This document shows, piece by piece, positions 33,065-43,400 of a stretch of 64,000 nt of DNA. Origin of the DNA: Odontesthes bonariensis (taxonomy: Eukaryota > Chordata > Actinopteri > Atheriniformes > Atherinopsidae); the NCBI RefSeq assembly GCF_027942865.1, contig NC_134506.1:48137056-48201055 (forward strand). The letters are read 5' to 3'. The translations under genes were made by a program, and so were the position numbers. The notes under the pieces are model-generated. The model did not search any database and was not told where the DNA came from. It was given only the letters and a program-made list of their open reading frames with translations. Position 1 is the first letter of the stretch. Every line of letters begins with the position of its first letter.

Positions 33065-34745
33065 AGGGGGGCCTGATAACTGAAGGCTCTGCCTCCCAAA
33101 CTGGCAGCTGGTTCCACAGAGAGGGGCCTGATAACTGAAGGCTCTGCCTCCCAAACTGGCAGCTGGTGCCACAGAGAGGGGCCTGATAACTGAAGGCTCT
33201 GCCTCCCAAACTGGCAGCTTGTTCCACAGAGAGGGGCCTGATAACTGAAGGTTCTGCCTCCCAAACTGGCAGCTGGTTCCTCAGAGAGGGGCCTGATAAC
33301 TGAAGGCTCTGCCTCCCAAACTGGCAGCTGGTTCCACAGAGAGGGGCCTGATAACTGAAGGCTCTGCCTCCCAAACTGGCAGCTGGTTCCACAGAGAGGG
33401 GCCTGATAACTGAAGGCTGTGCCTCCCAAACTGGCAGCTGGTTCCACAGAGAGGGGCCTGATAACTGAAGGCTCTGCCTCCCAAACTGGCAGCTGGTTCC
33501 ACAGAGAGCAGCCTGATAACTGAAGGCTCCGCCTCCCAAACTGGCAGCTGGTTCCACAGAGAGGGGCCTGATAACTGAAGGCTCTGCCTCCCAAACCTGC
33601 AGCTGGTTCCACAGAGAGGGGCCTGATAACTGAAGGCTCTGCCTCCCAAACTGGCAGCTGGTTCCACAGAGAGGGGCCTGATAACTGAAGGCTGTGCCTC
33701 CCAAACTGGCAGCTGGTTCCACAGAGAGGGGCCTGATAACTGAAGGCTCTGCCTCCCAAACTGGCAGCTGGTTCCACAGAGAGGGGCCTGATAACTGAAG
33801 GCTCTGCCTCCCAAACTGGCAGCTGGTTCCACAGAGAGGGGCCTGATAACTGAAGGCTGTGCCTCCCAAACTGGCAGCTGGTTCCACAGAGAGGGGCCTG
33901 ATAACTGAAGGCTCTGCCTCCCAAACTGGCAGCTGGTTCCACAGAGAGCAGCCTGATAACTGAAGGCTCCGCCTCCCAAACTGGCAGCTGGTTCCACAGA
34001 GAGGGGCCTGATAACTGAAGGCTCTGCCTCCCAAACCTGCAGCTGGTTCCACAGAGAGGGGCCTGATAACTGAAGGCTCTGCCTCCCAAACTGGCAGCTG
34101 GTTCCACAGAGAGGGGCCTGATAACTGAAGGCTCTGCCTCCCAAACTGGCAGCTGGTTCCACAGAGAGGGGCCCGATAACTGAAGGCTCTGCCTCCCAAA
34201 CTGGCAGCTGGTTCCACAGAGAGGGGCCTGATAACTGAAGGCTCTGCCTCCCAAACTGGCAGCTGGTTCCACAGAGAGGGGCCTGATAACTGAAGGCTCT
34301 GCCTCCCAAACTGGCAGCTGGTTCCACAGAGAGGGGCCTGATAACTGAAGGCTCTGCCTCCCAAACTGGCAGCTGGTTCCTCAGAGAGGGGCCTGATAAC
34401 TGAAGGCTCTGCCTCCCAAACTGGCAGCTGGTTCCACAGAGAGGGGCCTGATAACTGAAGGCTCTGCCTCCCAAACTGGCAGCTGGTTCCTCAGAGAGGG
34501 GCCTGATAACTGAAGGCTCTGCCTCCCAAACTGGCAGCTGGTTCCACAGAGAGGGGCCTGATAACTGAAGGCTCTGCCTCCCAAACTGGCAGCTGGTTCC
34601 ACAGAGAGGGGCCTGATAACTGAAGGCTCTGCCTCCCAAACTGGCAGCTGGTTCCACAGAGAGGGGCCTGATAACTGAAGGCTCTGCCTCCCAAACTGGC
34701 AGCTGGTTCCACAGAGAGGGGCCTGATAACTTAAGGCTCCGCCTC
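33065..34745 (-). repeat. 55-bp Rex1-derived minisatellite, inverted relative to 27.7-28.4 kb
   Basis: About 30 copies of the reverse complement of the 55-bp unit found in vps13c intron 1 (GGGGCCTGATAACTGAAGGC and CTGCCTCCCAAACTGGCAGC). Point variants such as GGCTGTGCC, ACCTGCAGC and GAGCAGCC recur in the same order about 440 bp apart (33489-33600 and 33929-34040), a higher-order duplication of eight units. Open frames of 430-458 codons on the minus strand are artefacts of 55-bp periodicity. Confidence 0.95.
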
Positions 34746-35304
34746 CCTGTGTGATGTCACCATCACTGCTCACCTGTCCAACCCAACCAGTTGCCGTAGC
34801 AACAGTCTGAACATGTGTTCGCTCTCAGTAAACAGCCCATTAGACTCATTTCCTGCTGAGTGGCTGTAATCAGCCGCCGTATTAACGCGGCCTTTCCTGC
34901 ATTTGGTCTCGTTTGTGCTGAGTGCAGCTGTGATGTCATCAGCGTGTCACAGTTCAGAGAAACGCCGCCATGTTTGCAGGTGAAGGGCGAGGAGCAGGAA
35001 GCGGCAGATTGGCAGTAATGGAGGAAACGTAAAGTAAGCAGCTGGTCTAATGTTCTCCCATCAAAGGGACAGAGAGTCCTTAAGGAGCCCTAATGAGCTC
35101 CGGGTCAGAACGGCGTCCAGAACAAACACATCAGCTGACCGAACAACATGTGACTTACACGCCATCATACGCCATCAGACCATCAGACCCAGAAACACTG
35201 GATCATTAAACAAAGTTTATTCTGTTTGCATTTTAGAACTCTGGTTCTGGTTCTGGTGTGGGGGGGGGGGGGGTAAACACGAACTGGACCTGATTTGAAC
35301 AGAA

Positions 35305-35697
35305 GAGGTTAGCTTCACTTAGCTTGTTCTGTACTGAGGTTAGCTTCACTTAGCTTGTTCTGTACTGAGGTTAGCTTCAGTTAGCTTGTTCTATAGTGAG
35401 GTTAGCTTCACTTAGCTTGTTCTGTACTGAGGTTAGCTTCACTTAGCTTGTTCTGTACTGAGGTTAGCTTCAGTTAGCTTGTTCTATACTGAGGTTAGCT
35501 TCACTTAGCTTGTTCTGTACTGAGGTTGGCTTCACTTAGCTTGTTCTGTACTAAGGTTAGCTTCAGTTAGCTTGTTCTGTGCTGAGGTTAACTTCAGTTA
35601 GCTTGTACTGTAATGAGGTTAGCTTCACTTAGCTTGTTCTGTACTGTGGTTAGCTTCACTTAGCTTGTTCTGTACTGAGGTTAGCTTACTTAGCTTG
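35305..35697. repeat. 31-bp minisatellite GTTAGCTTCACTTAGCTTG
   Basis: About 13 copies of a 31-bp unit GTTAGCTTCACTTAGCTTGT plus TCTGTACTGAG. Intergenic. A poly-G run lies just before it at 35260-35272. The 34750-35300 stretch is otherwise unique with no gene seen. Confidence 0.93.
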
Positions 35698-36204
35698 TTG
35701 CTGTCAGACACTTATCTGGATAAAAATAAACACACAACACCCCCGATAACAACACCACGGCAGCTCTGAGCTGACAGCTAACAGCTCTGCGCTAACAGTG
35801 CATTAGAACGCGTTCATTCATTCATTGGTCTTAAAGTATCGGTGAAATAAAGACAGATAATGCCTTATTCAGAGGCTGTATTGTCTCTGCCTCCCCTTTA
35901 AAAGCCCCCCCACACACACACACACACTTGTCAGCTGGTTCCTCTGCTGCTGCTCCACCATCTGGTTCAGAACTGAAGAACCTTTCAGATGAGAGGTGAA
36001 ACGTCCCTAAGATCCAAGAAGAAGCCTTTGACCTTTTGAACCCCAGGCAGATACTAAAGAACAGTTCCTGTACGGTTTTATGCTCCAGAAAACCTCCTGA
36101 TGCAGGATCGTGTCCATCACATCACTGTTTGATGACAGCGAGGACAATGTTGATTCATCTGTGAGGAATAAAACAGCAGAACTTTAAAACTGAGGAAACC
36201 GAAG

Positions 36205-36897
36205 AAGGTTAGGGTTAGATTAGGTTGGGGTGGGGTAGGGTAGGGTTAAGGTTAGGGTAGGGTTAAGGTTAGGGTAGGGTAGGGTTAGGGTAGGTTAGGG
36301 TAGGGTTAAGGGTAGGGTAGGTTAGGTTAGGGTAGGGTAGGGTTAAGGTAGGGTTAAGGTTAGGGTAGGGTAGGGTTAAGGTTAGGGTAGGGTAGGGTAG
36401 GGTTAAGGTAGGGTTAAGGTTAGGGTAGGGTAGGGTTAAGGTTAGGGTAGGGTAGGGTAGGGTTAGGGTAGGTTAGGGTAGGGTTAAGGTTAAGGTTAAG
36501 GTTAAGGTTAAGGTTAAGGGTAGGGTAGGGTAGGGTTAAGGTTTGGGTAGGGTTAAGGTTAGGGTAGGGTAGGGTAGGGTTAAGGTTAGGGTAGGGTAGG
36601 TTAGGGTAGGGTTAAGGTTAAGGTTAAGGTTAGGGTAGGGTAGGGTTAAGGTTTGGGTAGGGTTAAGGTTAGGGTAGGGTAGGGTTAAGGTTAGGGTAGG
36701 GTAGGGTAGGGTAGGGTAGGGTTAGGGTAGGTTAGGGTAGGGTTAAGGTTAAGGTTAGGGTAGGGTAGGGTTAAGGTTAGGGTTAAGGTTAGGGTTAAGG
36801 TTAGGGTTAAGGTTAGGGTAGGTTAGGGTAGGGTTAAGGTTAGGGTAGGTTAGGGTTAGGGTAGGGTGGGGTAGGGTAGGGTAGGTTAGGGTTAGGG
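36205..36897. repeat. Telomere-like GGTAGGGTTAAGGTTAG array
   Basis: About 690 bp of irregular TTAGGG/TAGGG/TTAAGG words. G-rich on the plus strand with short higher-order blocks. Degenerate, so not a functional telomere. 35700-36200 has no recognised feature. Confidence 0.92.
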
Positions 36898-37203
36898 GTA
36901 ATGAGCAACATGACTGATGCCAAAACCTGGTCATCAAAGTTCCATAAACATATCAGGGAGAGCTTAAAAACAGGATAAATGTCAGCTGACCAGCAGAACA
37001 GCTCACCATGGGTTCATCTGAGCAGGATCCAGAACCAGAACACAGGGTCAGTCCACCAGGACTCAGCTGGACCGAGCTGTAGATGGTCCAATGGATCCAT
37101 GGCAGAACCTCATAACCTCTGAGTTTACACCAAAGATAAAACAGGGGAAACAGATCTGCAGACTGAACAGTCTCCGAGGAAAAGGAGCAGAAGAAGAAGA
37201 AAC

Positions 37204-37300
37204 TAGTTAATCCATCCATCCATCTTATATACCCGCTGAATCCGTCGGTCGGGTCGCGGGGGGCTGCAGCCTATGCCAGCGTTCATCGGGCGAGCTATTT
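37204..37300. mobile_element. Fragment of a common fish interspersed repeat (CCATCCATC...GGGTCGCGGGGGGCTG)
   Basis: The run ATCCATCCATCCATC followed by GTCGGGTCGCGGGGGGCTGC and CCTATGCCAGCGTTCATCGG matches the widely dispersed fish repeat that normally continues into a Cys-Pro-rich tail. Only about 100 bp remain. Family assignment is from memory of the motif. 37300-37930 shows nothing further. Confidence 0.55.
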
Positions 37301-37949
37301 TAACTTCATGATGGCGCCTGAGAGTAAATGTTAGACTGAGCTTCCACAGACACAACGTAAATGTTCTGTACAACATATCCACAGATACTGTTCCATCCTC
37401 TGTATTAAGCAAACGTCCAACACTCAGACTCAGTATTCAGTAGCTCAGAGGAATAAATTCTTTCTGTTCTTGATGTTCCATATTTGTTTTATCTCCACTA
37501 AAAGAAACACAGAAACCTTTAAATGTACTTTAAGAATATTTCAGTCTGATTTACTCCTCAGATGATCAGCTGCTTCTCTTTCACAGAACATTTTCAGTAG
37601 ATTATTCTTTACTTTGTTTATTCAGAAACACTGGATATCAGGAACTCTCCCAGGGAACTAATCTCACAGCTCTGTTCTGCAGTGGAAACAGTGACTGAGC
37701 TGTGAAACATCTGCAAATACAGATGTTAGTGGGTTTGTGTCCTGTGTGAGAGGGTTTTTAAGCATTAATAAGCATCAAAAGGGTTAAAAAGGGTTTTTAG
37801 TTCCACTCTCTGATGAAATATCACACACACACACACATGCTCTGATGTTTCCCGGAGACGTCCCCCTGTTGCTGATGATGCTCCTCCCCCCCCCCTGGTC
37901 ATGTGACCTCCCTCCTGTCCAGGAGTCTTTAAATGGCCCCCCAGAACGA

Positions 37950-37981
37950 GCCGAGACAAACGGCGGGAGCCACAGAGAAAG
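37950..37981 (+). other. agrp2: Candidate noncoding first exon of the agouti-related gene
   Basis: A donor AAAG|GTGAGTTTC at 37981/37982 follows a CTTTAAATGG TATA-like motif at about 37927. The next strong acceptor is CCTGTTTCAG at 40411, before the coding start. Agouti-family genes usually have a noncoding first exon. Not supported by transcript data. Confidence 0.35.
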
Positions 37982-38340
37982 GTGAGTTTCCTCTTCCTTC
38001 TTCTCTGTGAATGATTTTGATCTGACGGCTGATTTCTTTGGGTTTAACAGACGATGAATTCATGTTGATTGTTTAGGCAGGCGGAGACAGACTCACATAT
38101 TCAGACTCACATATTTGAATTAAAATAAAGGGTGTTAGGTTAACCCTAATTCTATAAAATAAATAAAGAATTTATTTTAAATAAATCAATAAAGAATTTA
38201 TTTTAAAATAAATAAAGAATTTATTTTATAACCCAAAGTAAAGTCTTTGATAAAACCCAACCAGGAAGTGACGAGCTTGTCACAGTGAAAGCTGTTTAAG
38301 GTCCAGGCAGATGGCCGCCCTTCCTGGTTCTGGTTCTGAT

Positions 38341-38620
38341 GGAGGGTAAGGGTTAGGGTTGGGGTTAGGGTAGGGTAGGGTGGGTTAGGGTTGGGGTTGG
38401 GGTTAGGGTTAGGGTTGGGGTTAGGGTTGGGGTTAGGGTAGGGTAGGGTAGGGTAGGGTAGGGTAGGGTAGGGTGGGTTGGGGTTAGGGTTAGGGTTGGG
38501 GTTAGGGTTGGGGTTAGGGTAGGGTAGGGTGGGTTAGGGTTGGAGTTAGGGTTATGGGTTAGGGTTGGGGTTAGGGTTAGGGTAGGGTTAGGGTAGGTTG
38601 GGTGGGTTAGGGTTATGGGT
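38341..38620. repeat. Telomere-like TTAGGGTTGGGG array
   Basis: About 280 bp of GGGTTAGGGTTGGGGTTAGG and GGGTAGGGTAG words; G-rich plus strand. A related shorter array lies at 40146-40315. Confidence 0.9.
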
Positions 38621-38639
38621 TTGGATTAAAATCATGTGC

Positions 38640-38840
38640 ACTGGGCTACTGAACTGTGGGGAAGTTTAGTGTGGAGGTAAAATAAGTGGTCTCCCCCACC
38701 AGAGGTCAGGGTTCGATCCCAGGCAGAGCACCAGGGCAGAGGAACAAGAGGGGCCTGCGGGGGTGTGGCCTAGCAGCAGCACCCCCTAGAGGGGGCGCGC
38801 CCCCGGGCCCACCCCCGGCCCTGGCCACGCGGATCCCAAA
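38640..38840 (+). mobile_element. tRNA-derived SINE-like sequence
   Basis: Contains a good RNA polymerase III B box, GGTTCGATCCC, at 38710-38720 in a tRNA-like context (GTGGTCTCCCCCACCAGAGG). It is followed by a GC-rich body and then an A-rich tract. No A box could be fixed with certainty. The AT-rich stretch 38880-39230 after it has no gene. Confidence 0.5.
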
Positions 38841-39290
38841 AAATTTCAAAAGGAAAAGAAAAGGGTGCTCCGTAGAGTGTTTTAGTTCCTTCGTAATGGT
38901 TATTTTTATTATTAAAATTAAAGATTAAAAATATATATAAAAAAATAAAAAGGTAAAATTAAAATAAAAGATAAGAAATGTTTAAAAAGTAAAAAATAGA
39001 TGCGAAAAAGTAAAAAATACTATGAATAAATAAATTAAAAGGGGATTCCAAGAGGAGGAGTAGGGGACCCATAAGTGCTTGTTGGGTTAGTATAAAGTGC
39101 TTGAAAATAAGTGCTAATAATACAAAAGTGCTAAAGACTACACAATATAACACACACAATAATATAGTAATAAAAATTAGTAACGAAGGGTCCCCTAGTC
39201 CTACCTATAAGATCTGATTATAAAATTAGTGGGGGGGGGGGGGGGTTAATTAATAAATTTGGAGTTAAAAATTAAAAACATCTTGCTCTG

Positions 39291-39358
39291 GAGGGGAATC
39301 AAACCCCGGTCCGCCGTCTAGCAGACCAGGGGCTCTATCCCCTCTGCTATGTGGTGGG
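39291..39358 (-). tRNA. tRNA-like sequence (pseudogene or SINE head)
   Basis: Minus strand has TAGCAGAGGGG (A-box-like) and GGTTTGATTCC (B box) with the usual spacing, and a GGGG/CCCC T-arm. I could not build a clean acceptor stem or fix an anticodon, and it lies in transposon-rich DNA, so it is more likely a SINE head or tRNA pseudogene than a working tRNA. Confidence 0.35.
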
Positions 39359-39445
39359 TTAAAAATGTTGGGATCTGCGTAGTCAAAAAAATGCAGGCCC
39401 AGGCTTGGGAGGACCGTGCTAGGAGGTGCCGGTGGGAGTTGGCTG

Positions 39446-40090
39446 TCATTCATCGTTGAGTCCTCCCGGCACGGTGGTCCCAAGCCTGTGAATCCAAATC
39501 TTCTCCGCTCTCTTCCTCTGCCCACAAGTCCAACGGTCGTTGCTCTGTAGACCGGATATGATCAGGTGGGTGGGTGAATGTAGCTGGAAATGTTGGACCA
39601 GGGGGGTGGTGAGTCGACCTTCCCCAATATTATAGAGGTGTTGGGAGAGGCGGGTGTGGATGGAGAGTTTTGTCTCTCCGATATAGTGTTTGTGGCAGAG
39701 TGTGCATGTAATGATGTAAACTGTGTTGGTGGTGGTGATGGACAAAGAGCCTAGGATGGGAAAAGCTGTGTCAAGGTATGGGTTGTGGATGAATTTTCTA
39801 TTTCTGTAATGATGGTTATGTTTGGGTTGGGGTATGGGTCTATGGTCTGAGTATTTGGATCTTGTGAGGATGGATTGAAGGCTTTTGTGTTTCCTATAGG
39901 CTGAGATGATCTGGTGGTTCCTGAAGGCCGGGTGTTGGGACTGTGGTCTGGAAAAGTTGTGTTTGATTATTTGATGTAAACCAGTGATTTGGTGTGAAAA
40001 GGTGGAGACAAATGGTATGAGGTGTGGGGGTGAGGGAGGTGTGTGTTGTGTAGGATGTGTATGTGTGTGTGAGGCGGGTCTGGGCCATCT
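39446..40090 (-). pseudogene. Penelope-like retroelement fragment (RT end, linker, GIY-YIG endonuclease)
   Basis: The minus strand reads continuously from about 40030 to 39446. It has a basic linker AFRNHQIISAYRKHKSLQS, ILTRSKYSD, then a Cys pair, then TVYIITCTLCHKHYIGETKL with RLSQHLYNI. The last part matches the GIY-YIG nuclease pattern (VYI...HYIGET...R...H) that Penelope-like elements carry after the reverse transcriptase. The reverse transcriptase core is missing, so this is a 5'-truncated, non-autonomous remnant. It lies in the 5' intron of the agouti-related gene. Confidence 0.82.
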
Positions 40091-40145
40091 CCGTCCTGGG
40101 GGTTGGGTTTAGGGGGAGGAAGAGGATACAGACCCTGGTTCGGGT

Positions 40146-40315
40146 AGGGGAGCAGGTTAAGGTTAGGGTTAGGGTTGGGGTTAGGGTAGGGTAGGGTGGG
40201 TTAGGGTTAGGGGGTTAGGGTTGGGTTGGGTTGGGTTGGGTAGGGTTAGGGTTAGGGTTGGGGTTAGGGTTGGGGTTAGGGTTAGGGTTGGGGTTGGGGT
40301 TAGGGTTAGGGTTAA
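40146..40315. repeat. Short telomere-like GGGTTAGGGTTGGGG array
   Basis: About 170 bp of the same words as at 38341-38620. It ends 170 bp before the first coding exon of the agouti-related gene. Confidence 0.88.
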
Positions 40316-40483
40316 CCCTAACTGGACTGATCTGGACTGCATCATTAAAGTGCTTTGAGATGACTTTTGCTGAGTAATAAAACCATGTAAACGACATTGT
40401 TCCTGTTTCAGAGGCTGTTGTTGGAGCAGCCGAGGATTGTGGGAGTTGTGGTGCAGATTCTTCTCCTTTCTGACAGCAGCAGG

Positions 40484-43400
40484 ATGTTCAGCTCGGTTCT
40501 GCTCGGATGTTGGTCCCTCAGTTTGCTGCGGCTCTCCTGCTCCCTGGTTCACGGAAACATGCAACTGAACGAGGGTCCAGTCTCCGGCCGCCGCTCCGAC
40601 GCCGCCTACCTTTCTGACCTCGGTCAGTAACACCGTCCAAACCAAGACTTTATTAGACCGACTGAGTTAAAGTTTGACAATGAACATGGAGAAGATTTAA
40701 ACTTATAACTGAATAACAGATTGAAACAAACCAAACAAGGTGAAAGTATGTCTACATGTTTGAGTAAAATGTGTAAACAAAGGAGTCCAAGTCTGAGGGA
40801 GTCCTGGTAACGTATTGATCAGATGAGTTTATTACAAACACCATCAATGTTCCATCAATGTTCCGTCAATGTTCCATCAATGGTCAATCTGTGTTCCGTC
40901 AATGTTCCATTAATGTTCAATCTGTGTTCCGTCAATGTTCCATCAATGTTCCATCAATGTTCCATCAGTGTTCCATCAATGTTCAATCTGTGTTCCGTCA
41001 ATGTTCCATCAATGTTCCATCGATGTTCCATCAATGTTCCGTCGATGTTCCATCAATGTTCCATCAGTGTTCCATCAGTGTTCCATCTGTGTTCCGTCAA
41101 TGTTCCATCAATGTTCAATCTGTGTTCCGTCAATGTTCCATCAATGTTCCGTCGATGTTCCATCAATGTTCCATCAGTGTTCCATCTGTGTTCCGTCAAT
41201 GTTCCATCAATATTCCATCGATGTTCCATCAATGTTCAGTCAATGTGCCGTCAATGTTCCGTCAATGTTCCATCAATGTTCAATCTGTGTTCCGTCAATG
41301 TTCCATCAATGTTCAATCTGTGTTCCGTCAATGTTCCGTCAATGTTCCATCAATGTTCCATCAGTGTTCCATCAGTGTTCCATCTGTGTTCCGTCAATAT
41401 TCCATCAATGTTCCATCAATGTTCCATCAATGTTCCGTCGATGTTCCATCAATGTTCCATCAGTGTTCCATCTGTGTTCCGTCAATGTTCCGTCGATGTT
41501 CCACCAATGTTCCGTCGATGTTCCATCAATGTTCCATCGATGCTCCATCAATGTTCCGTCTTTGTTCCATCAATGTTCCGTCGATGTTCCATCAATGTTC
41601 CATCGATGTTCCATCAATGTTCCATCAATGTTCCGTCTGTGTTCCATCAATGTTCCATCAATGTTCTATCGATGCTCCATCAATGTTCCGTCGATGCTCC
41701 ATCAATGTTCCGTCTGTGTTCCATCAATGTTCCGTCAGTGTTCCATCAATGTTCCGTCAGTGTTCCATCAGTGTTCCATCTGTGTTCCGTCAATGTTCCA
41801 TCAATGTTCCTTCGATGTTCCATCAATGTTCCATCAATGCTCCATCAATGTTCCGTCTGTGTTCCATCAATGTTCCGTCAGTGTTCCATCAATGTTCCGT
41901 CAGTGTTCCATCAATGTTCCATCAATGTTCCATTAATGTTCCGTCGTTGTTCCATCAATGTTCCATCTGTGTTCCATCAATGTTCCATCAGTGTTCCATC
42001 AATGTTCCATCAGTGTTCCATCAATGTTCCATCAATGTTCCATCGATGTTCCATCAATGTTCCGTCGATGTTCCATCAATGTTCCGTCAATGTTCCGTCT
42101 GTGTTCCATCAATGTTCCGTCAATGTTCCATCAATGTTCCATCAATGTTCCATCAATGTTCCGTCTGTGTTCCATCAATGTTCCATCGAGGCTCCATCAA
42201 TGTTCCATCAATGTTCCATCGATGTTCCATCGATGTTCCATTATGTTCCGTCAATGTTCCATCAATGTTCCATCAATGTTCCGTCAATGTTCCATCAATG
42301 TTCCATCAGTGTTCCATCAATGTTCCATTATGTCCCATCAGTGTTCCGTCAGTGTTCCGTCAATGTTCCATCAATGTTCCATCAATGTTCCATCAATGTT
42401 CCATCTTGTCCCATCAGTGTTCCGTCAATGTTCCGTCAATGTTCCATCAATGTTCCATCAATGTTCGTCTGTCTTCCATCAATGTTCCGTCGATGTTCCA
42501 TCGATGCTCCATCAATGTTCCGTCGATGTTCCATCAATGTGAGCAGTGAGTGAGAAACTAAGTGAACCCCTGATCCAGCAGCTGGTAGCAGCAGTCAGTG
42601 AAAAACTAAGTGAACCCCTGATCCAGCAGCTGGTAGCAGCAGTGAGAAACTAAGTGAACCCCTGATCCAGCAGCTGGTAGCAGCAGTGAGAAACTAAGTG
42701 AACCCCTGATCCAGCAGCTGGTAGCAGCAGTGTGTGAGTGAGAAACTAAGTGAACCCCTGATCCAACATGCTTACTGAGGCCCGCAGAGTCTGAGATGTA
42801 GCTCTTGGGTTTCTGACCTTGGGGTGACCTTTAACCTTTAACATGCTAACTGAGGCCTGCAGAGTCTGAGATTTAGCTCTTGGGTTTCTGACCTTGGCGT
42901 GACCTTTAACCTTTAATATGCTAACTGAGCCCTGCAGAGTCTGAGATGTAGCTCTTGGGTTTCTGACCTTGCGGTGACCTTTAACCTTTAACATGCTAAC
43001 TGAGGCCTGCAGAGTTTGAGATGTAGCTCTTGGGTTTCTGACCTTGGGGTGACCTTTAACCTTTGAATATTGTTCAGGTGAACAGCAGCTCTTCTTCTTC
43101 TTATGTTCTGCAGAAAGAGGCCACGCCGCCCTCTCTGCACAGGACCCCGGCCTCCTGCCGGTGGACTCTGTGGAGGACCACTTCCTGATGGACACCGGGT
43201 CCTTCGATGAGGTAGGGTATCCTGCTTTCTTTAAACGTTTATTTGACCCGTTGACCCGTTTAAAGTTGACCCATTGACCTGTTGGCCCATTGATCCGTTG
43301 ACCCGTTTCCGTTGACCCGTTGACCCGTTGTCCCATTGATCTGTTGACCCGTTTACTTGTTGACCCGTTGACCCGTTGTCCCATTGATCTGTTGACCCGT

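Noticed and set aside
32974..34773. Repeat protein with [19 protein letters not shown]
   Set aside because: 55-bp Rex1-derived array; a 55-bp period rotates through all three frames.
37765..37959. Minus-strand 64-codon frame near the candidate first exon
   Set aside because: No splice signals, domain or family likeness.
40823..42553. 576-codon MFHQCSINVPS protein
   Set aside because: 11-bp satellite in the agrp2 intron; splice sites on both sides fit the agouti-related gene.
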